NCBI RefSeq assembly: GCF_008629685.1
Contig: NZ_VWSF01000010.1
Location: 150,209 to 214,208, forward strand
From: Adhaeribacter rhizoryzae
Lineage (GTDB): Bacteria; Bacteroidota; Bacteroidia; Cytophagales; Hymenobacteraceae
Direction of reading: 5' to 3'
DNA: 64,000 nt
Position numbers and translations under genes: made by a program
Part shown: positions 8,445 through 16,149 of the stretch, one piece after another
Numbering within the stretch: position 1 is the stretch's first letter
Layout of the letters: each line of letters starts with the position of its first letter
The notes under the pieces: model-generated
Told to the model about the DNA's origin: nothing
What the model saw: the letters and a program-made list of their open reading frames with translations, nothing else
Database searches by the model: none

Positions 8445-9317
8445 GTGAGAACAATAAAATTTCATAAAACAGATTGCGGCGTAGACTTTTTGCTAAATGT
8501 ATTGCCATCAGATGAAGTCAGGGCAAGTTACCTGACTGATGAAACCTTTAATACAGATTATTTTGAAATTGTATTTATTAAATCGGCAAGCGGTTCCGTT
8601 ACTATCAATCAACAAAACTTTACAGTTAAAGACAATTCCATTGTTTTCATTTCTCCCTTTCAAAAAAGAAGATGGAATTTAAGTGAGAAGGGTTTAGCGT
8701 TCACACTCCTTGTTTTTCAGGAAGATTTTCTTAACGATTTTTTTGCTGATAAACTTTTCACCTATCGCCTTTTATATTTTTACCAATTAGAGTATTCATT
8801 ATTAATGGAGATCGATAAAAATTCAATAGAAAGGTATTGTGACCAACTAACCGAAATTAAAACAGAACTTACAACTACAAAACCAGACAGCGTCCATATT
8901 ATTCGCTCTCTATTATATTACCTGTTACAAAAATTAAATCGCCAGTACACGCAAAACCACAATTTATCCATAGAAAGCACCGGCAACAATTATGCTTTTC
9001 AATTTAAAAAGCTGCTTGAGCTACATATAAAAGAAAAACAACGCATTAAAGATTATGCAGATTTACTAAACATCAGCCGAATTACATTAAATAAAGCGGT
9101 GAAGGCTCAATTTAACGTTACTGCGAATAATATTTTAAAGCAGCGTTTGTTATTTGAAATCAAAAATTTACTAATTCACTCAAACCAGTCAATAAGTGAA
9201 ATAGCCTATTTTTTAAACTTTTCTGAACCTAACCATTTAATGCGGTTTTTCAAGTCTCAAACCGGAAAAACAACCAGAGAATTTTTGGACGATTATCAAA
9301 ATGGTATCACTACATAA
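8445..9317 (+). CDS. AraC-family transcriptional regulator
   Basis: A 290-residue regulator. The N-terminal cupin-like sensing part (about 1-160) contains 'GSVTINQQNFTVKDNSIVFISP'. The C-terminal AraC/XylS DNA-binding domain (about 190-285) carries two helix-turn-helices, 'IKDYADLLNISRITLNKAVK' and 'ISEIAYFLNFSEPNHLMRFF'. The start is a GTG at 8445. It lies directly upstream of the isochorismatase-like gene in the same direction and may control it; in this phylum AraC regulators often neighbour such hydrolases. AT-rich codon use matches the rest of the island. Confidence 0.9.
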   Translation: MRTIKFHKTDCGVDFLLNVLPSDEVRASYLTDETFNTDYFEIVFIKSASGSVTINQQNFTVKDNSIVFISPFQKRRWNLSEKGLAFTLLVFQEDFLNDFFADKLFTYRLLYFYQLEYSLLMEIDKNSIERYCDQLTEIKTELTTTKPDSVHIIRSLLYYLLQKLNRQYTQNHNLSIESTGNNYAFQFKKLLELHIKEKQRIKDYADLLNISRITLNKAVKAQFNVTANNILKQRLLFEIKNLLIHSNQSISEIAYFLNFSEPNHLMRFFKSQTGKTTREFLDDYQNGITT

Positions 9318-9382
9318 CAAGTTGGTATCCTAATTTCAACGCTTTCTCCTGACCTTTGTATCAAACATTAAAATTCAAAATT

Positions 9383-9928
9383 ATGAGTAAAGCATTAATT
9401 ATAATCGATATTCAAAAGGATTATTTCAAAGGTGGAGCAATGGAGCTGCATAATCCGGTTGAGGCAAGTGAAAATGCAAAACAGGTACTGGAAAAATTCA
9501 GAAATAATAATGAGATAGTAATCCACATCCAACACCTTGCAGCAGCCCCGGAAATTGGCTTTTTCTTACCAAACACACAAGGCGCTGAAATTCATGAAAA
9601 TGTAAAGCCAAAAGAAGGCGAAAAGGTTATAACTAAATACACGCCAAACGCTTTTCTAAACACCGATCTTTTGGAATACTTGCAAGCCAATAATATTACT
9701 GAATTAATATTTACAGGAATGATGACTCAAATGTGTATTGATGCAACAGTAAGAGCTGCAAAAGATTATGGTTTTGAATGTACAGTAATTGGAGACGCCT
9801 GTGCCACAAGAGATTTGAAGATAAATGGAAACCAGATAAAAGCAAAGGATGTGCACAACGCATTTTTAGCTGGTTTGAGCTTTTACTATGCCCAAATTAA
9901 AAGCACTAACGAATATCTTGCAGCGTAA
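9383..9928 (+). CDS. cysteine hydrolase, isochorismatase family
   Basis: A 181-residue isochorismatase-like hydrolase. The expected triad is present: D9 in IIIDIQKDYF, K85 in TKYTPNAF, and C118 in MTQMCIDATVRAAKDYGF. The start chosen is ATG at 9383, which gives the conserved N-terminus; an in-frame TTG 27 bases earlier is less likely. The family hydrolyses amides or ethers such as nicotinamide, ureidoacrylate or isochorismate, and the substrate here cannot be fixed. It follows the AraC gene by 65 bases and is closed by a strong terminator. Confidence 0.88.
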   Translation: MSKALIIIDIQKDYFKGGAMELHNPVEASENAKQVLEKFRNNNEIVIHIQHLAAAPEIGFFLPNTQGAEIHENVKPKEGEKVITKYTPNAFLNTDLLEYLQANNITELIFTGMMTQMCIDATVRAAKDYGFECTVIGDACATRDLKINGNQIKAKDVHNAFLAGLSFYYAQIKSTNEYLAA

Positions 9929-9961
9929 TAGAATAAAGCCAACAGCTAACAACGCATAAAG

Positions 9962-10004
9962 GCAATAGCGGTTTAAGTAAAAACTTGAACCGCTATTGCT
10001 TTTT
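9962..10004 (+). terminator. strong intrinsic terminator after the isochorismatase-like gene
   Basis: Arms 9962-9978 and 9983-9999 form a 17-bp stem with one wobble pair and a 4-nt A loop. A run of five T follows at 10000-10004. It lies 34 bases after the stop codon and closes the AraC/hydrolase unit and the AT-rich island. Confidence 0.85.
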
Positions 10005-10184
10005 CGTCTGTATCTTACCACCTGAAAATTTCGGCCAACAAAATCCGGTATTGCATTTATAATAAATGTTAGGTTGCATTTAAGAAAACAAAAGAGAAAC
10101 TTGATTAACCTTCCGTTTATAGTCGGCGATAAACAGATTGGCTGGGAAAAATGCATCTGCCACAAACCTGGTGCAAATAAAAGT

Positions 10185-10391
10185 TTATTTCTTAAGCAGG
10201 TGTTTAATTTTATAATACACATCGGGTAAGGCATAAATTTTAGTCAACTCCTCCCAGGTGCGGCCCTGGCCTTCGTGGGCATCTATGAGTACCTCGCTTT
10301 CCTGAATATACAACAGCATTTCTTCTAATATTCCTTTGTTTACCAGTATTTGCTCTTCCAAAGAAGCATCTTCTTCTAAATGTTCTGCCAT
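10185..10391 (-). CDS. small hypothetical protein
   Basis: A 68-residue acidic, helical protein beginning MAEHLEED with start ATG at 10391; an upstream in-frame TTG at 10403 would add four residues. It has no signal peptide, membrane segment or recognised motif. The pattern 'GQGRTWEELTKIYALPDVYYKIKHLLKK' gives a basic amphipathic end. It lies downstream of the PhyH gene on the same strand, with about 90 bases between. The function is unknown. Confidence 0.55.
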   Translation of the reverse strand: MAEHLEEDASLEEQILVNKGILEEMLLYIQESEVLIDAHEGQGRTWEELTKIYALPDVYYKIKHLLKK

Positions 10392-10478
10392 GTATGTTAC
10401 CAAGCTTTAGTAAATGCCTTTTATTAAATTATTTTATGGGTGTAGTTAACTTACGTAGTTGCTTTCGGCACCAATATT

Positions 10479-11339
10479 TTACGCTTCGCCCATCATTAAG
10501 CCTTCTATGGAGTGAGCCTGAAATATGGGTTCCAGTTCATCAACCAAGCGGTAAGTTAGGTGCTGCTGCAAACTTTGGGGCAGTTTCTCGAAATAAGCCC
10601 GCGTAATTTGCAAGTCGTGCCGCTCGGCATTGTTAGCGCCCGGTGCATCTACGCCCAGCACCAAAGTTGGCCGCATTTTATCTGAATAATTGGCCGTACC
10701 CCGGTGAATGGTCAGCGCCGACCGCGCGGAAATATCGCCTATTCTGGGCATTTTACGTTGCGCCCGTTCTTCATATCGGGGGTAGCTTTCTTTAGGCGGA
10801 AACATTTCGTGTTCGAAACCAACCGGTAAATCCCACTGCGTACCGGGAGCCACTTCAAAAGGCCCCATGTCTTCATAAACATCTACGGTAGTAAGGTTAA
10901 AAGCCAGGGAATTTAACCGGCGGCCGGTAATGGTATCTGCGGGAGCGGGAAAATCGCGGTGCCAGGGCTGATGGACGGCCCCCGGATTGGGAATATCGAA
11001 ACCTATTTCTACAATTTTATAAGCTGGGCCCAGTACAGCTTCGCAAACGGCCGTTACCCACGGGTGGGTGGCCAAATCTACAAACCCCCTAATATCTTCC
11101 GGATGAATTTCTACATAATGCCGCTTGGGTCCCCGCCCTACCGCCCCACCCGGCCGGTTCAAAGCTTCCTGGTACAAAAGCCGGATATCTTCATCGAGTT
11201 GCTGCACCCATTCGGGGCTGAAAGCGCCTTTCAGGCCAATAATTCCATCGCCGTACAAACCGCCCATTATTGTTGCTACATCGTAAGTAGTGGCTTGGCT
11301 GGTTCTGTTTACTTCTGCTTCAATCATGCTGCTAAACAT
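10479..11339 (-). CDS. phytanoyl-CoA dioxygenase (PhyH) family protein
   Basis: A 286-residue Fe(II)/2-oxoglutarate-dependent oxygenase. The metal-binding facial triad is visible as H127 and D129 in 'HQPWHRDFPAP' and H212 in 'ALTIHRGTANYSD'. The 2-oxoglutarate-binding arginine follows in 'KMRPTLVLG'. PhyH proteins hydroxylate diverse small molecules, and the substrate is not predictable. The protein is cytoplasmic with no signal peptide. It is transcribed toward the small 68-aa gene and may be co-transcribed with it. Confidence 0.88.
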   Translation of the reverse strand: MFSSMIEAEVNRTSQATTYDVATIMGGLYGDGIIGLKGAFSPEWVQQLDEDIRLLYQEALNRPGGAVGRGPKRHYVEIHPEDIRGFVDLATHPWVTAVCEAVLGPAYKIVEIGFDIPNPGAVHQPWHRDFPAPADTITGRRLNSLAFNLTTVDVYEDMGPFEVAPGTQWDLPVGFEHEMFPPKESYPRYEERAQRKMPRIGDISARSALTIHRGTANYSDKMRPTLVLGVDAPGANNAERHDLQITRAYFEKLPQSLQQHLTYRLVDELEPIFQAHSIEGLMMGEA

Positions 11340-11537
11340 TCTGTTAACTGGCTATTTAAATATAAGCTACGCTTAACTATAAGGTTAAAAGCTACCATAT
11401 GCTATTTTTAACGCGGTTGGTAACCTTATGTTGCGGCGGGCAAGCCTTGCCACTAACCTTAAACAAACGTAAATACGCTTCTTTTTGCTTATAATAGCCG
11501 CACAATTATTAGTTGGCATTAATGTTAAACAGGCATC

Positions 11538-11972
11538 ATGAACACAAAATCACTACCAGGTTGGACAACTAAAGTTGAGGAAGTTGCAAATGGTGTCTTT
11601 AAAATTAAGCTTACTAAAAATTTTGGGCGAAAAGCCGAAATAGTTGATAATGCAACAGACGAAACAATTGACAAGACCTTAAGTTATGCGTTTGACATAG
11701 AAAGAAGTGTTTCAAGCAATTGGAATAAATTTCTTTTCGAATTTTGTTTATTACGACTAACAGGCAAAACGATTACAAAAGAATCTTACTACGACAAGGA
11801 TTTTGATTCATGGCTTATAGAAGTTGGAAACAAACGACTTTTATATCTTGGTAAAGAATCTTGGTTGGTATCACAGACCCAAGATGACAATGAATGGTTT
11901 GACAACTATATAATCAAGGATAGTGAAATAACTTACGAAACTGTTTCACTGTTTCTCAAACACATGACATAA
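11538..11972 (+). CDS. hypothetical protein, AT-rich orphan
   Basis: A 144-residue soluble protein with no signal peptide or membrane segment and no recognised domain. It begins MNTKSLPGWTTKVEEVANGVFKI and contains a central 'ESYYDKDFDSWLIEVGNKRLLYLG' stretch. Codon use is AT-rich compared with the flanking PhyH and DUF2279 genes, so it may be an acquired gene like those at 7-10 kb. An immunity- or restriction-associated role would be speculation. Confidence 0.6.
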   Translation: MNTKSLPGWTTKVEEVANGVFKIKLTKNFGRKAEIVDNATDETIDKTLSYAFDIERSVSSNWNKFLFEFCLLRLTGKTITKESYYDKDFDSWLIEVGNKRLLYLGKESWLVSQTQDDNEWFDNYIIKDSEITYETVSLFLKHMT

Positions 11973-12053
11973 ATACTATCGCTTTTCCGTAATAACAAAC
12001 AAATAAAAATAAAACCCGCCCACCTTACTTTCCGGTTAGCCGCCGAATAATCT

Positions 12054-12061
12054 TACTTTTG
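12054..12061 (+). promoter_or_regulatory. candidate Bacteroidota -7 promoter element
   Basis: TACTTTTG matches the TAnnTTTG -7 consensus known for the Bacteroidota primary sigma factor. It lies about 40 bases before the DUF2279 gene. No convincing -33 TTG was fixed, so this is a single-element match. Confidence 0.4.
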
Positions 12062-12098
12062 TATAATTTGTATAACCATCTGTTGCTGCTTATTTATC

Positions 12099-13067
12099 TT
12101 GAAAAAACTATTACTATTCATTTTTCTAATTTACCTGGTTCGTTATGTATCGGCCCAAACGGTGGCGCCAACCGCTATCATTACCGATTCTGTAACCCAT
12201 AAACAAAACAGTTGGGAAAGCCAACCAGGCAACGGCCATAAATGGCTCGCGGGCGGACTAGCGCTGGCCGGCATGAGCGGTTCTTTGTTGTACTTAACGC
12301 ATACAACAAATTACCAATATGGCAGTAATTTTAAAACAGTAAACGATGCGGCGAATTGGTTGCAGTTGGATAAAGCTGAACACGTATTTATGGCTTACCG
12401 CACCGCCCGGCTTTTAACCAGTTTAGGAACAAGGGCCGGTATTACGCCCCAAAAAGCGGTAATGATGGGCAGCGCCGGCAGTTTACTGTTTGTAACCACC
12501 AAAGAATTCTTAGATGGGCGCAATGCTATTCCGGGCGTAGGCTGGAGTTGGCTGGATATGGGCGCCAATGCTACGGGTATAATATTCTTTGCTGCGCAGG
12601 AATTAACCTGGCAGGACCAAAAAGTAAAAATTAAGTTTTCGGCCCTGCCCACCCAGTACGAGTCTGCTTTAAATACCAGAGCCGATATTTTGTTTGGCGA
12701 AAGCATGCCCGAACGTATTATGAAGGACCATAATGCCCAAACTTACTGGCTTAGTTTTAACCTAAATGCCTTTGGCGCTCCCTCCCAAATACCGCCCTGG
12801 CTTAATCTGGCCGTAGGGTACGGCGCCAATAACATGTTTGGCCCGGTTAATAATGTAGCATACGCCAACGGGCAAGTAGTTTTTGACCGGACCGACCTAC
12901 AGCGCTACCGGCAATGGTATATTTCGCCGGATATTGATTTGAAAAAAATTAAAACCAACAGCCCGGTCCTTAAAACGCTATTAACTGCTTTAAATATTAT
13001 TAAAGTACCCTTGCCCACTTTAGAATACGCCAACCAAAAATTAAAAGGACACTGGCTGCATTTTTAA
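12099..13067 (+). CDS. DUF2279 family exported protein
   Basis: A 322-residue protein with an N-terminal signal peptide (MKKLLLFIFLIYLVRYVSAQ) when read from a TTG start at 12099. Residues about 45-185 match DUF2279 (YfiM-like): small hydrophobic helices, 'LDKAEHVFMAYRTARLL', then 'TTKEFLDGRNAIPGVGWSWLDMGANATG'. The C-terminal part contains 'YWLSFNLNAFG' and 'LAVGYGANNMFGP'. The family is envelope-associated and of unknown function. TTG is the only start that keeps a complete signal peptide. Confidence 0.8.
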   Translation: MKKLLLFIFLIYLVRYVSAQTVAPTAIITDSVTHKQNSWESQPGNGHKWLAGGLALAGMSGSLLYLTHTTNYQYGSNFKTVNDAANWLQLDKAEHVFMAYRTARLLTSLGTRAGITPQKAVMMGSAGSLLFVTTKEFLDGRNAIPGVGWSWLDMGANATGIIFFAAQELTWQDQKVKIKFSALPTQYESALNTRADILFGESMPERIMKDHNAQTYWLSFNLNAFGAPSQIPPWLNLAVGYGANNMFGPVNNVAYANGQVVFDRTDLQRYRQWYISPDIDLKKIKTNSPVLKTLLTALNIIKVPLPTLEYANQKLKGHWLHF

Positions 13068-13193
13068 ACGCAGTAGCATAATTTATTTTAACTGAATGCT
13101 AAGTACCAAAAATACTAACCAACTTAAACAAAGCCCGGCTATTTACGTATAATTTTAGCAGAAATCTAAATTATTTAGCAAATAGAAAATATT

Positions 13194-13562
13194 ATGAAAG
13201 TTAAAATAAATGAAAAGCCTTTTTTACCAGATGGCAGGTACGTGGTAGAAATTACCGAAGTTGAAGAAGGTAAAAGCGAAAATAAAGACATTCCGTTTAT
13301 TAACCTGCGCCTCGAAAACGAAGAAGGCTTTATAAACCAACGGTTTTATTTAAGCGAGCCGGGGCAACCCATTCTGGCGGGTTTCCTGAAAGCCGTTGGC
13401 ATATCCGGCAACGAATTTGATACCAAGGAATTAAAAGGTAGATTTTTATCGGTGGAAGTAGAAGAACGGACGTACGAAGATGCCGAAGGTAAAGAAAAAA
13501 CCATTAAGCAGGCCACCGGGTTTCAGCCGGCTGGCAAAGCCCAAACCTCTGACCGATTTTAA
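13194..13562 (+). CDS. conserved hypothetical protein (DUF669-like resemblance)
   Basis: A 122-residue acidic, soluble protein. 'LPDGRYVVEITEVEEGKSENKDIPFINLRLENEEG' and the 'GRFLSVEVEERTYEDAEGKEKTIKQATGFQPA' ending resemble small OB-fold proteins of the DUF669 type, which often occur near phage single-strand DNA-binding proteins. No phage gene is near, so the match is only structural resemblance. The gene is free-standing, with a clear intrinsic terminator 19 bases downstream. Confidence 0.6.
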   Translation: MKVKINEKPFLPDGRYVVEITEVEEGKSENKDIPFINLRLENEEGFINQRFYLSEPGQPILAGFLKAVGISGNEFDTKELKGRFLSVEVEERTYEDAEGKEKTIKQATGFQPAGKAQTSDRF

Positions 13563-13580
13563 ATAATTATAAAAAACAAA

Positions 13581-13610
13581 AAAGGAGCATTTGCTCCTTT
13601 TTATTTTTTT
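13581..13610 (+). terminator. intrinsic terminator
   Basis: Perfect 9-bp stem (13581-13589 with 13592-13600), 2-nt loop, then a T-rich tract to 13610. It directly follows the small OB-fold-like gene. Confidence 0.85.
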
Positions 13611-13701
13611 CAGCCGCTTAATATTCTTCAGGGTAAAGGTAATTGGCTATAAAAAAACCAGGCTTTCTGAATTATGTAAGTTTTTAATAAGATTTTATAA
13701 C

Positions 13702-13729
13702 TTGATTAAATCAGAATACCATATTTTTG
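13702..13729 (+). promoter_or_regulatory. candidate promoter of the metal-efflux locus
   Basis: TATTTTTG at 13722-13729 matches the TAnnTTTG -7 consensus exactly. A TTG at 13702-13704 sits 17 bases upstream as a possible -33 element, slightly closer than the usual 19-21. It lies about 90 bases before the HYC_CC_PP gene, the first gene of the locus. Confidence 0.5.
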
Positions 13730-13815
13730 TATCGTAAATATTAAGTAATATATTTTCGTAAAATTAAAACGGTTCTTACCGGACTAAAATAAAACCTTAG
13801 TCGTTATTATAGGCA

Positions 13816-14220
13816 ATGAAGGCATTTCAAAAATTTATTCAACTAAGCTTAATTCTGGTCATTACCCTGACCACGATGGGCTTTCGGGTAAATACAGAAG
13901 AATGCCGCGGCCACGCAACCAAAACCATTACTTTCTTTGGAGAACCTGGCTGCTGCTGCGAAAATGAAAGTAAAACAGCTCAACCTAAAGAAAATACCTG
14001 CAACGAACTAACCTGTGTTGTTCAGGCCAGCTTACAAAGTCAGCTAAATCTTAATTCAGCCACTCAAAGTGCCGCTAAAGCTTTAAAGGCAGTTCCGGTT
14101 TACCCAACTTTTACCCAAGTTATTCGCCCTGTTCTTCAGGAAAAAACACCTTATTTTACTCTGCCTCCTCCCCGTTCGGGTAAAACTATCGGCATTTTAT
14201 ACCAAACATTCCTTATTTAA
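13816..14220 (+). CDS. HYC_CC_PP family protein of a heavy-metal locus
   Basis: A 134-residue exported protein with a signal peptide at about residues 1-23. It carries the features that name the HYC_CC_PP group: a His-containing 'CRGHAT', a Cys cluster 'EPGCCCENES', further Cys pairs at 'NTCNELTC', and a C-terminal 'YFTLPPPRSGKTIGILYQTF'. Family members occur next to copper/heavy-metal efflux genes and probably bind metal in the periplasm. Here it is the first gene of the CusA-type locus, consistent with that association. Confidence 0.8.
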   Translation: MKAFQKFIQLSLILVITLTTMGFRVNTEECRGHATKTITFFGEPGCCCENESKTAQPKENTCNELTCVVQASLQSQLNLNSATQSAAKALKAVPVYPTFTQVIRPVLQEKTPYFTLPPPRSGKTIGILYQTFLI

Positions 14221-14551
14221 TTTTTTTTCTTCTTTTACAGCAAGCCCCATCTGTGGCATTGCGCCCCAAGCCTATTTTCTGGTTCTATTAAATTATTAGC
14301 AATAGCTTACCTGCTGCTGCCTTTACCGGTTATTTATTTAAATATATTTCCGGTAATATTTACCTGATTGTGCCCAACAGGTTCAGCTATTAGCATCACA
14401 GAAATTCCGGCTGCGGTTACCTTAACACAATTATTTATTATGCTGTTGCCAGAAAATAGCTGGACTCCGGTATGCCGCTTGCTGGCGCAGTTTATACCGG
14501 CTAGTTAACTCATTATTTAAATATTTTAAAAATATATAAACACGTAAATTC
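14221..14551. other. non-coding gap inside the metal-efflux locus
   Basis: No frame with natural codon use runs through this 331-base gap. A short ATG frame near 14440-14510 is only 22 codons and unsupported. Nothing else is seen beyond a T-rich tract directly after the HYC_CC_PP stop. Confidence 0.5.
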
Positions 14552-14803
14552 ATGAAAACTAATTTATTATATTCGGCCATCTTCGCTTTTGGTTTAACAA
14601 TTTTTACCTCTTGCGGAATCGAACAAAAAGAAACAACCGAAACGACCAACACCGAAGTAAACCAGGAACAAGCTGCCCTTTACACCTGCCCCATGCACCC
14701 CGAGGTAACCAGCGATAAGCCCGGCAAATGCCCCGAATGCAAAATGAACCTGGAAAAAGTAGCCGATGCCGGCCACACAGATCACGAAGGTCACTCGCAT
14801 TAA
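14552..14803 (+). CDS. heavy-metal-binding-domain lipoprotein
   Basis: An 83-residue lipoprotein with a signal sequence and lipobox ending at about Cys21 (FTSCGIEQ). It carries a single heavy-metal-binding domain with the 'YTCPMHPEVTSDKPGKCPEC' motif, in which the Cys/His/Met cluster coordinates metal. A His-rich tail (GHTDHEGHSH) should add metal affinity. The same domain recurs at the N-termini of both adaptor proteins further along the locus, so this is probably a free periplasmic chaperone or scavenger for the pump. Confidence 0.88.
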   Translation: MKTNLLYSAIFAFGLTIFTSCGIEQKETTETTNTEVNQEQAALYTCPMHPEVTSDKPGKCPECKMNLEKVADAGHTDHEGHSH

Positions 14804-14825
14804 TTTACATCAAGCTTGCCATTGC

Positions 14826-14851
14826 TGTCCCTGCCAAAACCGGCAGGGACA
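14826..14851. other. GC-rich hairpin between metal-binding lipoprotein and RND pump genes
   Basis: Arms 14826-14835 and 14842-14851 (TGTCCCTGCC type) pair perfectly around a 6-nt loop. No T-tract follows, so it is not a classical terminator. It may lower read-through into the pump gene or stabilise RNA ends. Confidence 0.5.
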
Positions 14852-14871
14852 ACTAAAAATCTAAGCAAATA

Positions 14872-16149
14872 ATGATTAGAAAATTAATTTCTATATCGCT
14901 CCGAAACCGGGTAATTGTATTACTCATCGCCGCTGCGTTGTTTGGCTGGGGAATATATTCGGTTAGTACCAATAAAGTAGATGCCATACCGGACCTTTCG
15001 GAGAACCAGGTAATTGTGTTTACGGAGTGGATGGGCCGGAGCCCGCAGATTATTGAAGACCAGGTAACTTACCCCTTGGTAACCAATTTGCAGGGCATGC
15101 CGCAGGTAAAATATGTACGCGGTACCTCTATGTTCGGGATGAGCTTTATTTACGTAATATTCGAGGACGACACCGATGTTTACTGGGCCCGCGAACGGGT
15201 ACTGGAACGCCTGAACTACGCCAACCGCTTGTTACCCGAAGGGGCCATTCCTACTTTGGGCCCCGATGGCACCGGCGTTGGGCATATATTATGGTATACC
15301 CTGGAGGCACCGGGCATGGATTTGGGCGAACAACGCGCTATTCAGGATTGGTACGTAAAATTTTCGTTGCAAAATGTAAAAGGTGTTAGCGAAATCGCGT
15401 CTTTCGGCGGCTTCCAGAAACAATACCAGATTACCCTCGACCCTAATAAATTAACTTATTTTAACCTGTCGGTGCCGCAAATAATTAATTCGGTGCGCAG
15501 CAATAACAACGAGAGCGGCGGCCGCAAGTTTGAGCTAAGCGATATTGGCTATATTATTAAAACCACCGGCTACTTAAAATCTACTGCTGAAATAGAAAAT
15601 ATTCCGGTAGTTACGCAAAACACCATTCCGATCCGGATTAAAGATGTGGCTACTGTGCAAATGACCGGTGAAAGCCGCCTGGGAATATTTGACTTAAACG
15701 GCGAAGGGGAAGCGGTGGGCGGCATTGTAGTGATGCGCTACGGCGAAAATGCCGCTGAAGTAATCCAAAACGTGAAAACCAAAATGGAGGAAGTTTCGGC
15801 TGGCTTGCCCAAAGGCGTAAAGTTTAATATTGTCTACGACCGCAGTGGCCTGATTAAAGAATCAGTGGATTCGGTGCAAACTACTTTGGTAGAAGAAATG
15901 GTAGTGGCATCGGTGGTAGTATTTATTTTCCTGTTTCACTGGCGCAGCGCCTTGGTTATTATTATTCAGTTACCGCTATCGGTTTGCATCGGCTTTATTC
16001 TACTTAATGCCTTCGATATTTCCTCAAATATTATGTCTTTAACCGGTATTGCCCTGTCCGTGGGGGTAATTGTAGACGACGCCATTGTAATGGTAGAAAA
16101 TGCCTACCGCCATTTAGCAGATGCCCAAAATACCGCTAGCCATGAATAA
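14872..16149 (+). CDS. cusA: CusA/CzcA-type RND heavy-metal pump, N-terminal part (split by frameshift)
   Basis: The first 425 residues of an RND metal exporter. They include TM1 (about 10-30), the first periplasmic porter part with 'YPLVTNLQGMPQVKYVRGTS' and the Met-rich 'GTSMFGMSFIYV', and TM2-TM4. TM4 holds the proton-relay pair D402-D403 in 'GVIVDDAIVMVENAY'. The frame ends prematurely at 16149 after 'YRHLADAQN'. The rest of the same protein continues one frame over from 16121. Removing one A from the CAAAAT run at about 16127-16132 would restore a single protein of roughly 1,050 residues, the usual family length. The break lies in the cytoplasmic loop between TM4 and TM5. Confidence 0.85.
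   Translation: MIRKLISISLRNRVIVLLIAAALFGWGIYSVSTNKVDAIPDLSENQVIVFTEWMGRSPQIIEDQVTYPLVTNLQGMPQVKYVRGTSMFGMSFIYVIFEDDTDVYWARERVLERLNYANRLLPEGAIPTLGPDGTGVGHILWYTLEAPGMDLGEQRAIQDWYVKFSLQNVKGVSEIASFGGFQKQYQITLDPNKLTYFNLSVPQIINSVRSNNNESGGRKFELSDIGYIIKTTGYLKSTAEIENIPVVTQNTIPIRIKDVATVQMTGESRLGIFDLNGEGEAVGGIVVMRYGENAAEVIQNVKTKMEEVSAGLPKGVKFNIVYDRSGLIKESVDSVQTTLVEEMVVASVVVFIFLFHWRSALVIIIQLPLSVCIGFILLNAFDISSNIMSLTGIALSVGVIVDDAIVMVENAYRHLADAQNTASHE

Noticed and set aside
14440..14510. Short ATG frame in the gap before the metal-binding lipoprotein
   Set aside because: Only 22 codons, no conserved pattern, and no better than chance.
14826..14851. GC-rich hairpin as a terminator before the RND pump
   Set aside because: There is no T-tract, and the pump genes continue in the same direction, so a terminator call is not supported.
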